This document shows positions 8,441 to 15,285 of a stretch of DNA of 64,000 bases, in pieces (within the stretch, counting starts at the first letter, position 1; every line of letters begins with the position of its first letter). The notes beneath the pieces were generated by a model, which searched no databases, was not told where the DNA came from, and was given only the letters and a program-made list of their open reading frames with translations. Origin of the DNA: Luteitalea sp. TBR-22. Its GTDB lineage: Bacteria > Acidobacteriota > Vicinamibacteria > Vicinamibacterales > Vicinamibacteraceae. Where the stretch lies: the NCBI RefSeq assembly GCF_016865485.1, contig NZ_AP024452.1, positions 2,378,501-2,442,500 of the forward strand. The letters run 5' to 3'. A program made the position numbers and the translations under genes.

Positions 8441-9472
8441 GTGATCCTGCGGGTCGGGTTCACCGGCGGCGGCAACATCAGCGACACGCACATCCGGGCC
8501 GTGGCCGAGGTGCCCGGGCTCGAGGCGGTGGCGGTGTGCGGATCCAACGCCGCCAAGGTCGGCGCGCTTGCCGAGCGGTACGCGCTGGCCGCGGCGCCCT
8601 CGCTGGCCGCGCTGCTCGATGCGCACGCGATCGACCTGGTCTGCATCGGCAGTCCGTCGGGCGTGCACGCCGACGAGATCGCGCTCGCCGCATCGCGCGG
8701 GTGTCACGTGCTCACCGAGAAGCCGCTCGACATCACCGTCGAGCGCGTCGACACTGCCATCGCGGCGGTCGAGCGTGCCGGCGTGAAGCTCGGTGTCTTC
8801 TACCAGGACCGGTGCACGCCGGCGTTCGTCGAGGCGCGCGACGCGATCGCGGCAGGCCGACTCGGGCGCGTGCTGCTGGTCGACGCCCGCGTCAAGTGGT
8901 ACCGAGCACCGGAGTACTACCGGTCGGCGCCCTGGCGCGGCACCCCGTCGCTCGACGGCGGCGGCGCCCTCATCAACCAGGCCATCCACACCGTCGATCT
9001 GCTGCTGTTCCTGCTGGGCGACGTCGCCAGCGTGCAGGCGCGTGCCGCCACCGTGCTGCACGACATCCGCGTCGAGGACACGCTGGTGGCCTCGCTGGCC
9101 TTCGCCTCGGGCGCGATCGGCACGTTCCAGGCGACCACCGCGGCGTACCCGGGCTATCCTCGCCGCGTCGAGATCACCGGGACCGAGGGCACCCTGATCC
9201 TCGAGCACGACCGCATCGCCGGATGGGACCTCAAGAGCGGACACGTCGACGGCACGACGCTCACCAGTGCGACCAAGAGCGCGTCGACGGCGGTCGTCGC
9301 CGATGCGTCTCCCCACCGCCGCGTCGTCGAGGACTTCGTCGATGCCCTGGGGGCCGGTCGTCGGCCGGCGTGCGACGCCCGGGAGGGACGGCGCAGCGTG
9401 GCGCTGGTGGAGGCCCTGTACGAATCGGCACGCACCGGCACCAGCGTGTCCCTGCAACCGGAAGGCATGTGA
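8441..9472 (+). CDS. Gfo/Idh/MocA-family sugar dehydrogenase (cytoplasmic)
   Basis: NAD(P)-dependent dehydrogenase of sugars, inositols or their derivatives. LRVGFTGGGNISDTHI is the Rossmann dinucleotide motif; HVLTEKPLDI contains the family EKP lysine; GGGALINQAIHTVDLL contains the catalytic histidine region. No export signal, so cytoplasmic, unlike the Tat-directed relatives at 26302 and 32996. GTG start preceded by GGGGGGACGAGG, a purine-rich ribosome site. Its TGA overlaps the ATG of the next gene (ATGA), so it is translationally coupled to the Tat-exported small subunit and the GMC flavoprotein. Confidence 0.85.
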   Translation: MILRVGFTGGGNISDTHIRAVAEVPGLEAVAVCGSNAAKVGALAERYALAAAPSLAALLDAHAIDLVCIGSPSGVHADEIALAASRGCHVLTEKPLDITVERVDTAIAAVERAGVKLGVFYQDRCTPAFVEARDAIAAGRLGRVLLVDARVKWYRAPEYYRSAPWRGTPSLDGGGALINQAIHTVDLLLFLLGDVASVQARAATVLHDIRVEDTLVASLAFASGAIGTFQATTAAYPGYPRRVEITGTEGTLILEHDRIAGWDLKSGHVDGTTLTSATKSASTAVVADASPHRRVVEDFVDALGAGRRPACDAREGRRSVALVEALYESARTGTSVSLQPEGM

Positions 9473-10101
9473 TGAACGAGATGAACGATCCCGGAGCCGG
9501 CCTGAGCCGGCGCTCGCTGCTCAAGGCGGTCGGCACCAGCGTCGGCACGATCGCGATGCTGCCGGTACTGTCGGACGAGGGCGTGCTCGCCTTCGAGGCG
9601 CTGCAGCGCACCAAGGCCGCGCCGAAGCTCAAGGCCCTCACGCCCGCGCAGTACGCCACGGTCGACGCCCTGACCGAGGCCATCATCCCCACCGACGCGC
9701 ACTCGCCGGGCGCCCGCGCCGCGCGCGTCGCCGATTACATCGACCTGCTGCTGTCGGAGTCGGACGCCGCGCTGCAGGCCGCCTGGACCTCTGGCCTGGC
9801 GGCGCTCGACGCCGCCGCGGTGGCCGCGCACAAGGTGCCGTTCGTCAAGCTGCAGGCCGCGCAGGTCGAGGCGCTGCTCACCGCCATCAGCGCCAACGAG
9901 GCGCAGCCGACCACCCCCGTGGAGCAGTTCTTCAGGTCGGCCAAGGACGCCACCATCCGCGGCTACTACACCTCGGAGATCGGCATCCAGCAGGACCTGC
10001 AGTACAAGGGCAACCAGTACCTGCCGGAGTTCGTGGGTTGCCTCACCGAGGACGGCAAGGACTGTCCCCACTGCGGCCAGAAGGCCCAGGCGAAGGCCTG
10101 A
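9472..10101 (+). CDS. Tat-exported small subunit of GMC dehydrogenase (gluconate 2-dehydrogenase subunit 3 family)
   Basis: 209 residues with a twin-arginine signal (LSRRSLLKAVGTSVG) and the Gluconate_2-dh3 fold (LTPAQYATVDALTEAIIPTDAHSPGA is broken here as LTPAQYATVDALTEAIIPT then DAHSPGA). In gluconate 2-dehydrogenase and LacABC-type glucoside 3-dehydrogenases this subunit chaperones the flavoprotein and carries it through the Tat pore. The C-terminus holds three cysteines, C190, C198 and C201 (GCLTEDGKDCPHCG), a CxxC arrangement I do not associate with the family. ATG overlaps the upstream TGA; the GMC gene follows 3 bases after its stop. Confidence 0.88.
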   Translation: MNEMNDPGAGLSRRSLLKAVGTSVGTIAMLPVLSDEGVLAFEALQRTKAAPKLKALTPAQYATVDALTEAIIPTDAHSPGARAARVADYIDLLLSESDAALQAAWTSGLAALDAAAVAAHKVPFVKLQAAQVEALLTAISANEAQPTTPVEQFFRSAKDATIRGYYTSEIGIQQDLQYKGNQYLPEFVGCLTEDGKDCPHCGQKAQAKA

Positions 10102-10104
10102 CCC

Positions 10105-11883
10105 ATGCACATGCACGACCTCCAGCCCTCGGCCCCCGTCACGCCGGGCAAGGAGCCCTTCGACGCGATCGTCGTCGGCTCCGGCGCCGCCGGCGGCATG
10201 GCCGCCTTCCAGCTCGCGCAGGCGGGCATCAAGGTGCTCCTTCTCGAGGCCGGGCGCATGCTCGATCCGCAGAAGGAGTACAAGACGATGGAGTGGCCGT
10301 ACAAGGACCTCCGTCGGCACCGCCTGCCGGTCGGCGAGTTCGCGCTGCAGGCCGCCGAGTACCGCACGCTCGACCGGCCGTACGGGCTCACGCCCGAGAT
10401 GCAGAAGTACAAGAAGGTGATGGCCTACTCGGGCAATCACTTCACGAAGGACTGGATCGTCAACGAGAAGGAGCACCCGATCACCGGCACGCCGTACGCG
10501 TGGGTGCGGGCCCGCGTGCTCGGCGGCAAGACGAACCTGTGGGGCCGCGTGTCGCTGCGCTTCTCCGACCTCGACCTCAAGGCGAAGAGCCACGACGGCT
10601 TCGGCGAGGACTGGCCGATCTCGTACGCCGACATCTCGCCCTACTACGACACGGTCGACACGCTGCTCGGCATCACGGGTACCAAGGAAGGCATCCCGCA
10701 CCTGCCCGATGGCCTGTTCCAGCGGCCGCTCAAGCTCAATTGCGGCGAGGTGCAGGTGCAGCGCGCCATCGCGAAGATGGGCCGCAAGCTGATCGCCGGT
10801 CGCGCCGGCGTGACCACCGACGGCGTGCTGAACAACAAGTATCGCGCCCGGTGCATGGGCCGGGGTCGCTGCGGTCGCGGCTGCGACCTGAACGCGGCGT
10901 TCCACTCGCCGGCGGCGCTGATCTTCCCGGCGCGCGACACGGGCAACCTCGTCGTGCGCACCGACTCGGTCGTGTCGGAGGTGCTCGTCGACGACCGCAC
11001 CAACAAGGCGACCGGCGTGCGGGTGATCGACAAGAACACGAAGGAGGTCATGGACTTCCGCGGCCGGATCGTCATCCTGGCCGCCTCGTGCCTCGAGTCG
11101 ACACGGCTGCTGCTGAACAGCAAGTCGGCGACCCGCGCCAACGGCACGGCCAACTCGTCGGGCGTCGTGGGCCACTACTTCTGCGAGCACGTGATGGGGC
11201 CGGGCGCGAGCGGGATCCTGCCGTCGCGCGTCGGCACCGCCCCGACCAACGACGATGGCCGGCCGCAGAGCACGTACATCGTCAGGTTCCGCAACGTCAC
11301 CGACAAGCACCCCGACTTCATCCGGGGCTACGGCTTCCAGGGCGCGAGCGGCGCGGCGGAGTTCCCGGCCAACGCCGCCGAGACGCCGGGCTTCGGCGCC
11401 GCCTTCAAGAAGACGGTCCGCGCCAACTACCCGGCGCGCGTCAACTACGGCGGCTTCGGCGAGGTGCTGGCCCGCAAGGAGAACCGCGTCTTCCTCGATC
11501 CCGAGGTCAAGGACGCGTGGGGCATCCCGGTGCTGAAGTTCGACTACACCTTCAGCGACAACGAGAAGAAGATGGCGGCCGACATGGCCGACACGGCCGA
11601 GGAGATGCTTCGTGCCGCCGGGGCCACCGACATCGTCGTGCGGCGCAACATCCTCACCGAGGGCTGGTCGATCCACGAGATGGGCACGGCCCGCATGGGG
11701 ACCGACCCGAAGACCTCGGTGACCAACTCGTTCGGCCAGACGCACGACATCAGGAACCTGTTCGTGGTCGACGGCAGCATCTTCGTGTCGGCGAGCTGCC
11801 AGAACCCGACGTGGATGATCATGGCGCTCTGCTGGCGCGCCATGGACTACGTGAAGGAACAGATGCGGACGGGGAACCTGTGA
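10105..11883 (+). CDS. GMC-family FAD dehydrogenase, catalytic subunit (glucoside 3-dehydrogenase-like)
   Basis: 592 residues. FDAIVVGSGAAGGMAAF is the FAD-binding GxGxxG motif (residues 25-31). The active-site His-Asn pair is H524 (GWSIHEMGTARMG) and N567 (CQNPTWMIM). A cysteine cluster C250-x5-C256-x3-C260 (CMGRGRCGRGC) resembles the three-cysteine 3Fe-4S site of bacterial FAD glucose dehydrogenases, which passes electrons to a cytochrome c. The protein has no signal of its own, so it is probably carried to the periplasm by the Tat signal of its partner at 9472. Expected reaction: oxidation of sugar C3 (or C2) hydroxyls. The stop TGA is the first codon of an AATTGC repeat. Confidence 0.88.
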   Translation: MHMHDLQPSAPVTPGKEPFDAIVVGSGAAGGMAAFQLAQAGIKVLLLEAGRMLDPQKEYKTMEWPYKDLRRHRLPVGEFALQAAEYRTLDRPYGLTPEMQKYKKVMAYSGNHFTKDWIVNEKEHPITGTPYAWVRARVLGGKTNLWGRVSLRFSDLDLKAKSHDGFGEDWPISYADISPYYDTVDTLLGITGTKEGIPHLPDGLFQRPLKLNCGEVQVQRAIAKMGRKLIAGRAGVTTDGVLNNKYRARCMGRGRCGRGCDLNAAFHSPAALIFPARDTGNLVVRTDSVVSEVLVDDRTNKATGVRVIDKNTKEVMDFRGRIVILAASCLESTRLLLNSKSATRANGTANSSGVVGHYFCEHVMGPGASGILPSRVGTAPTNDDGRPQSTYIVRFRNVTDKHPDFIRGYGFQGASGAAEFPANAAETPGFGAAFKKTVRANYPARVNYGGFGEVLARKENRVFLDPEVKDAWGIPVLKFDYTFSDNEKKMAADMADTAEEMLRAAGATDIVVRRNILTEGWSIHEMGTARMGTDPKTSVTNSFGQTHDIRNLFVVDGSIFVSASCQNPTWMIMALCWRAMDYVKEQMRTGNL

Positions 11884-11983
11884 ATTGCGGAATTGCAGAA
11901 TTGCAGAATTTCAGTACCTCTCGACCTTCGTGCAATTCTGAAATTCTGCAATTCTGAAATTCTGCAATTCTGAAATTCTGAAG
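11881..11983. repeat. AATTCTG octamer element with inverted arms, copy 1
   Basis: Left arm GAATTGCAGAATTGCAGAAT and right arm built of alternating CAATTCTG/AAATTCTG octamers (six or more), inverted to each other around about 20 bases of unique sequence. The first three bases are the GMC stop codon. A second copy is at 36559. Confidence 0.88.
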
Positions 11984-12002
11984 TCGTACAACCGGTGAGG
12001 AG

Positions 12003-13172
12003 ATGCCTGTGAAGCGAATCGGGATGGGTCTGGTCGGGGCGGGGTTCATCGGACCCCACCACCTGGAGGCGGTGCGGCGGCTGGGGTTCGTGGACGTCGT
12101 GGCGATCGCCGACTTCAACGAGGAACTGGCGCGGTCCAAGGCCCAGGCGCTGGGCGTGCCCAAGTCGTACGGGAACTACCAGGACCTGCTGGCCGACCCC
12201 GACATCCAGGTGGTGCACAACGCGACGCCCAACTACATGCACCACCCGGTGAACATGGCGGCGATCGCGGCCGGCAAGCACATCGTGTCGGACAAGCCGC
12301 TGGCCATGACCTCGGCGCAGGCCCGGGAACTGCTCGACGCGGCCACCGCGAAGGGCGTGGTGCACGCGGTCACGTTCAACTACCGCGGCAACCCGCTGGT
12401 GCAGCAGGCGCGCACGATGATCGCCAAGGGCGAGATCGGCCTGCCGCGCTTCATCCACGGCGCCTACCTGCAGGACTGGCTGCTGTACGAGACCGACTAC
12501 AGCTGGCGGCTCGAGCCCGACAAGGGCGGCGAGTCGTCGGCGATGGGCGACATCGGGTCGCACTGGTGCGACCTGGCGCAGCACGTCTCGGGCCTGCGGA
12601 TCACGCACGTCCTGTCGGACCTGACCACCGTCATCCCGGTGCGCAAGAAGCCGGTCGGGGCGCGCATCGCCTTCGCGCAGGCCGGAGCCGACGACCAGTA
12701 CGAGCCGGTGGACATCAAGGTCGAGGACCTGTGCTCGGTGCTGGTGCGCTTCGAGAACGGCGCCAAGGGCGCCTTCACGGTCGGACAGGTGCACGCCGGT
12801 CACAAGAACGACCTCTGGCTCGAGATCAGCGGCAGCCAGGCGTCGCTGCGGTGGCATCAGGAGCAGCAGAACGAGCTCTGGATCGGCAACCGCAGCAAGG
12901 GCAACGTGATCCTCCAGAAGGATCCGTCACTGATGGACCCCGACGTCGCTGGCCTGGCCAAGCTGCCGGGCGGCCACCAGGAGGCCTGGCCCGACGCGTT
13001 CCGCAACGTGCTCAAGGCCGTCTACGAGCACATCGCCGAAGGCAAGCCGATGTCGGAGCGGCCGGCCCATTTCGCCTCGTTCGAGGACGGCTGGCGCGCC
13101 AACGCGATCATCGACGCCGTGCTGGCCAGCCACCGCAACGGCAACGTCTGGACGGCGGTGGCGACGCTGTAG
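12003..13172 (+). CDS. Gfo/Idh/MocA-family sugar dehydrogenase (cytoplasmic)
   Basis: 389 residues; MGLVGAGFIGPHHLEAV is the Rossmann motif. The family EKP triad is DKP here (HIVSDKPLAM), which keeps the lysine. SSAMGDIGSHWCDLAQHV carries the likely catalytic histidine. The fold and FNYRGNPLVQQAR, RLEPDKGGESSA resemble glucose/glucose-6-phosphate 3-dehydrogenase relatives found beside TIM-barrel isomerases. No signal peptide, so cytoplasmic. GAGGAG lies 4 bases before the ATG, a strong ribosome site. Probably acts on the product imported after periplasmic oxidation by the GMC enzyme just upstream; that is inference from position. Confidence 0.83.
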   Translation: MPVKRIGMGLVGAGFIGPHHLEAVRRLGFVDVVAIADFNEELARSKAQALGVPKSYGNYQDLLADPDIQVVHNATPNYMHHPVNMAAIAAGKHIVSDKPLAMTSAQARELLDAATAKGVVHAVTFNYRGNPLVQQARTMIAKGEIGLPRFIHGAYLQDWLLYETDYSWRLEPDKGGESSAMGDIGSHWCDLAQHVSGLRITHVLSDLTTVIPVRKKPVGARIAFAQAGADDQYEPVDIKVEDLCSVLVRFENGAKGAFTVGQVHAGHKNDLWLEISGSQASLRWHQEQQNELWIGNRSKGNVILQKDPSLMDPDVAGLAKLPGGHQEAWPDAFRNVLKAVYEHIAEGKPMSERPAHFASFEDGWRANAIIDAVLASHRNGNVWTAVATL

Positions 13173-13238
13173 AGTCGGGAATCGGGAGTCGGGAATCGGG
13201 AGTCGGGAGTCGGGAGTCGGGAGTCGGGAGTCGGGGGC
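13172..13238. repeat. GGGAGTC/GGGAATC heptamer array, nine units
   Basis: Nine 7-base units directly after the TAG stop of the dehydrogenase (the first unit shares bases with the stop context TAGAGTCGGG). Reverse-complement equivalent of the array at 8309. Confidence 0.9.
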
Positions 13239-13299
13239 AGGTCCCCCGTTCACCTGTCAGCGCCCGGTCGTCCTCACGGATGGCCGGGCGTTGATCGTT

Positions 13300-13339
13300 T
13301 CGGGGATCGGGGATCAGAGATCGCGGATCGGGGATCGTC
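13300..13339. repeat. GGGGATC repeat block
   Basis: About five degenerate 7-8 base units (GGGGATC, GAGATCG, GCGGATC) before the regulator gene. Same class as the neighbouring heptamer arrays but with an ATC end. Confidence 0.7.
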
Positions 13340-13411
13340 GAGTCCAGCTCACGCCCCTGCCACGTCCATGTTCTTGTTGTTTCCCTTCCGAACTTTCGGA
13401 TCGATGCAGAT

Positions 13412-13422
13412 TGGTCATACCT
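13412..13422 (-). promoter_or_regulatory. Putative FadR-type operator, site 1 (AGGTATGACCA)
   Basis: On the minus strand this reads AAAGGTATGACCAATC. Ten of eleven core bases equal the second site TGGTATGACCA at 13586, and the minus-strand context CGCAAAGGTATGACCA parallels CGTAAAGGTTGCACCA upstream of the receptor gene at 49991. FadR-subfamily GntR regulators bind TGGT-N(1-3)-ACCA palindromes. Confidence 0.5.
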
Positions 13423-13519
13423 TTGCGGTCTGGCAGCGCCTCGCTTCAGAAAATCGGCCGCCGACGACGGGAGCGGGCGGCAGGACCTGCGCAGGCCGAC
13501 TGGGTCGCTGTGTTGACAA

Positions 13520-13548
13520 TTGACACGCCCGGTGGCGGGTGATAGCGT
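13520..13548 (+). promoter_or_regulatory. Sigma-70-like promoter of the GntR regulator
   Basis: TTGACA (13520-13525), 17-base spacer, TAGCGT (13543-13548). A second overlapping TTGACA begins at 13513. Same layout as the promoters at 14376 and 27860. Transcription would start near 13555. Confidence 0.5.
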
Positions 13549-13585
13549 GCGCTGGCCAACAACCAGCACGTGTCATCCGGGATAC

Positions 13586-13596
13586 TGGTATGACCA
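13586..13596 (+). promoter_or_regulatory. Putative FadR-type operator, site 2 (TGGTATGACCA), over the start codon
   Basis: Perfect TGGT-N3-ACCA palindrome whose central ATG is the regulator's own start codon (13590-13592). A protein bound here would block its own translation start region and elongation, a plausible autorepression site. Confidence 0.55.
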
Positions 13597-14354
13597 CAGA
13601 GAAGCAACGCACCTCCAAGAAACCGTTCGAGGGCGTAGCCGCGGAACTCGTCGTCGCGCACGTCCGTGAGCTCATCGAGCGTGGAGCGCTGCGGCCGGGT
13701 GACCGGCTGCCGGCCGAGCGCGAACTGGCCCTCCGCGTCGGGGTGAGCCGCCCCAGCGTGCGCGCCGGGTTGCGCGCGCTCTCGGCCATGGGCGTGGTGC
13801 AGTCGCGCCACGGCGCGGGCACGTTCATCCGTGGCGGCCCGCCGACGCTCGGCAGCGAGCCCCTCAGCTTCCTGGCGGCGCTGCACGGGTTCACGCGCGA
13901 CGAGATGTTCGAGGCGCGACGCGTGCTCGAAGTCGGCGTGGCGGGCCTGGCGGCCGAGCGCGCCACCGGCGATCAGCTGGCGTCGATCTCCGAGGAGATC
14001 ACCGGCATGTACGCGTCGATGGACGACCCGCAGGCCTTCCTGGTGCACGACATCCGGTTCCACCGCGCGGTGGCCGCGGCCGCCGGCAACCCGATCCTCG
14101 CCTCGCTGGTGGAGATGGTGTCGGAGATCTTCTACGAGCATCGACGCCGCACGGCCGAGCAGGGGACCGACCTCAAGGAGGCGGCGGAACTGCACCGCGG
14201 CATCTATCAGGCCCTGCGCTCGCGCGATCCGGAGCGGGCGCGTCGGGCGATGGATGCGCACCTGTCGCGGGCCCGCGACCGGCAGGCGTCGGAGGCCGGC
14301 TTCGGCGACGAGGCCGCCGCCCCTCCGCCCGTGGTGGTCGCCGCCGCGGGCTAG
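13590..14354 (+). CDS. GntR-family transcriptional regulator, FadR subfamily (FCD domain)
   Basis: Winged-helix N-terminal domain (residues about 15-80): RPGDRLPAERELALRVGVS and RPSVRAGLRALSAMGVV form the helix-turn-helix, HGAGTFI the wing. The C-terminal FCD effector domain shows ARRVLEVGVAGLAAERAT, VHDIRFHRAVAAAAGNPIL and LHRGIYQALRSRDPERARRAMDAHL (split: LHRGIYQALRS, RDPERARRAMDAH), with the Asp and His residues that bind metal and a small carboxylate. Directly upstream of hexuronate catabolic genes, it is likely their repressor, answering to a sugar acid. The start at 13590 is chosen over 13539 because it follows the promoter at 13520 and coincides with an operator. Confidence 0.88.
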   Translation: MTTEKQRTSKKPFEGVAAELVVAHVRELIERGALRPGDRLPAERELALRVGVSRPSVRAGLRALSAMGVVQSRHGAGTFIRGGPPTLGSEPLSFLAALHGFTRDEMFEARRVLEVGVAGLAAERATGDQLASISEEITGMYASMDDPQAFLVHDIRFHRAVAAAAGNPILASLVEMVSEIFYEHRRRTAEQGTDLKEAAELHRGIYQALRSRDPERARRAMDAHLSRARDRQASEAGFGDEAAAPPPVVVAAAG

Positions 14355-14375
14355 GGCGCAGGTGGGGGACCTTCC

Positions 14376-14404
14376 TTGATTTCGCGGGGCCTGCCTGATA
14401 GGTT
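14376..14404 (+). promoter_or_regulatory. Sigma-70-like promoter of the hexuronate gene group
   Basis: TTGATT (14376-14381), 17-base spacer, TAGGTT (14399-14404), about 90 bases before the SDR gene. Same spacing and TAG-type -10 as the regulator promoter at 13520. Confidence 0.45.
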
Positions 14405-14492
14405 TTGCGGGCCCAACACCTGCTCGTCCGACGACCGGGCGCTTCACGCGCGCCGTCACCCACGGCGAGCCTGACGGAGCGACGGACTGCAC

Positions 14493-15266
14493 ATGTTCCA
14501 GGGATTCGATTTGAGTGGCCGTGTCGCCGTGGTGATCGGCGGCACGTCGGGCATCGGCCGCGCCATGGCGCGCGGCCTGGCGGAGGCCGGCGCGGACGTG
14601 GTGGCCACTGGCCGCCGGCAGGGGCTGGTGGACGAGGCCGCCGCCGAGATCGAGGGCATGGGCCGCCGCAGCGCCCGCATCGCCGTGGACGTCGCCGACC
14701 GCGCATCGCTGGTCGCCTTGCGCGACGGCGTGGCCACGCAACTCGGCCCGACCGACATCCTGATCAACTGCGCCGGACGGACCAAGCGCTCGCCGACGCT
14801 CGAGGTCGACGAGGCCGACTGGGCCGCCATCCTCGAGACCAACCTCACGGGCACGCTCCGCGCCTGCCAGGTGTTCGGTCCCTCGATGATCGAGCGCAAG
14901 TGGGGACGCATCATCAACATCGCCTCGCTGTCCTCGTTCGTCGCGCTGTACGAGGTGGCGGCCTACGCCGCGAGCAAGGCGGCGGTGGCCTCGCTCACCA
15001 AGTCGCTCGCCATCGAATGGGCGCCGCACGGCGTGACCGTGAACGCCGTCGCCCCGGGCGTGTTCCGTACCGACCTCAACGCGCAACTGCTCGACGGCAC
15101 CGGTCGCGGCAAGGAGTTCCTGATGCGGACACCGATGAAGCGGTTCGGCAGCATCCCCGAGCTCGCCGGCGCGGCCGTGTACCTGGCGTCGCCGGCCGCC
15201 TCCTTCGTCACCGGCGAGGTGCTCGTCGTCGACGGCGGCTTCCTCGCCAGCGGCGTGAACCAGTAG
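14493..15266 (+). CDS. SDR dehydrogenase, probable mannonate/fructuronate or KduD-like oxidoreductase
   Basis: Classical short-chain dehydrogenase of 257 residues: GGTSGIG (16-22) binds NAD(P), NCAG follows beta-4, INIASLSS supplies the catalytic serine and Y158/K162 in AAYAASKAAV complete the YxxxK site. The gene opens a group with a hexuronate-type carrier, KDPG aldolase, KDG kinase and mannonate dehydratase. In such loci the SDR usually interconverts fructuronate and mannonate, or acts on 2,5-diketo-3-deoxygluconate (KduD). The gene context slightly favours the first because ManD is present and KduI is absent; sequence alone cannot decide. Confidence 0.85.
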   Translation: MFQGFDLSGRVAVVIGGTSGIGRAMARGLAEAGADVVATGRRQGLVDEAAAEIEGMGRRSARIAVDVADRASLVALRDGVATQLGPTDILINCAGRTKRSPTLEVDEADWAAILETNLTGTLRACQVFGPSMIERKWGRIINIASLSSFVALYEVAAYAASKAAVASLTKSLAIEWAPHGVTVNAVAPGVFRTDLNAQLLDGTGRGKEFLMRTPMKRFGSIPELAGAAVYLASPAASFVTGEVLVVDGGFLASGVNQ

Positions 15267-15285
15267 CGTCGGACCGGAGACTTGC

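Larger units (their letters stand above)
13173..13589. other. 417-base gap: repeats, hairpin and regulator promoter
   Basis: Contains the heptamer array (13172-13238), a hairpin CGCCCGG/CCGGGCG (13261-13290) followed by TTGATCGTTT that may end the upstream operon, a second GGGGATC repeat block (13300-13339), a TGGT-N3-ACCT site (13412), and the promoter at 13520. No convincing gene. Confidence 0.6.

Noticed and set aside
9154-11745. 863-codon minus-strand ORF opposite the GMC flavoprotein
   Set aside because: Composition is that of an antisense frame; the plus strand carries an unambiguous GMC enzyme.
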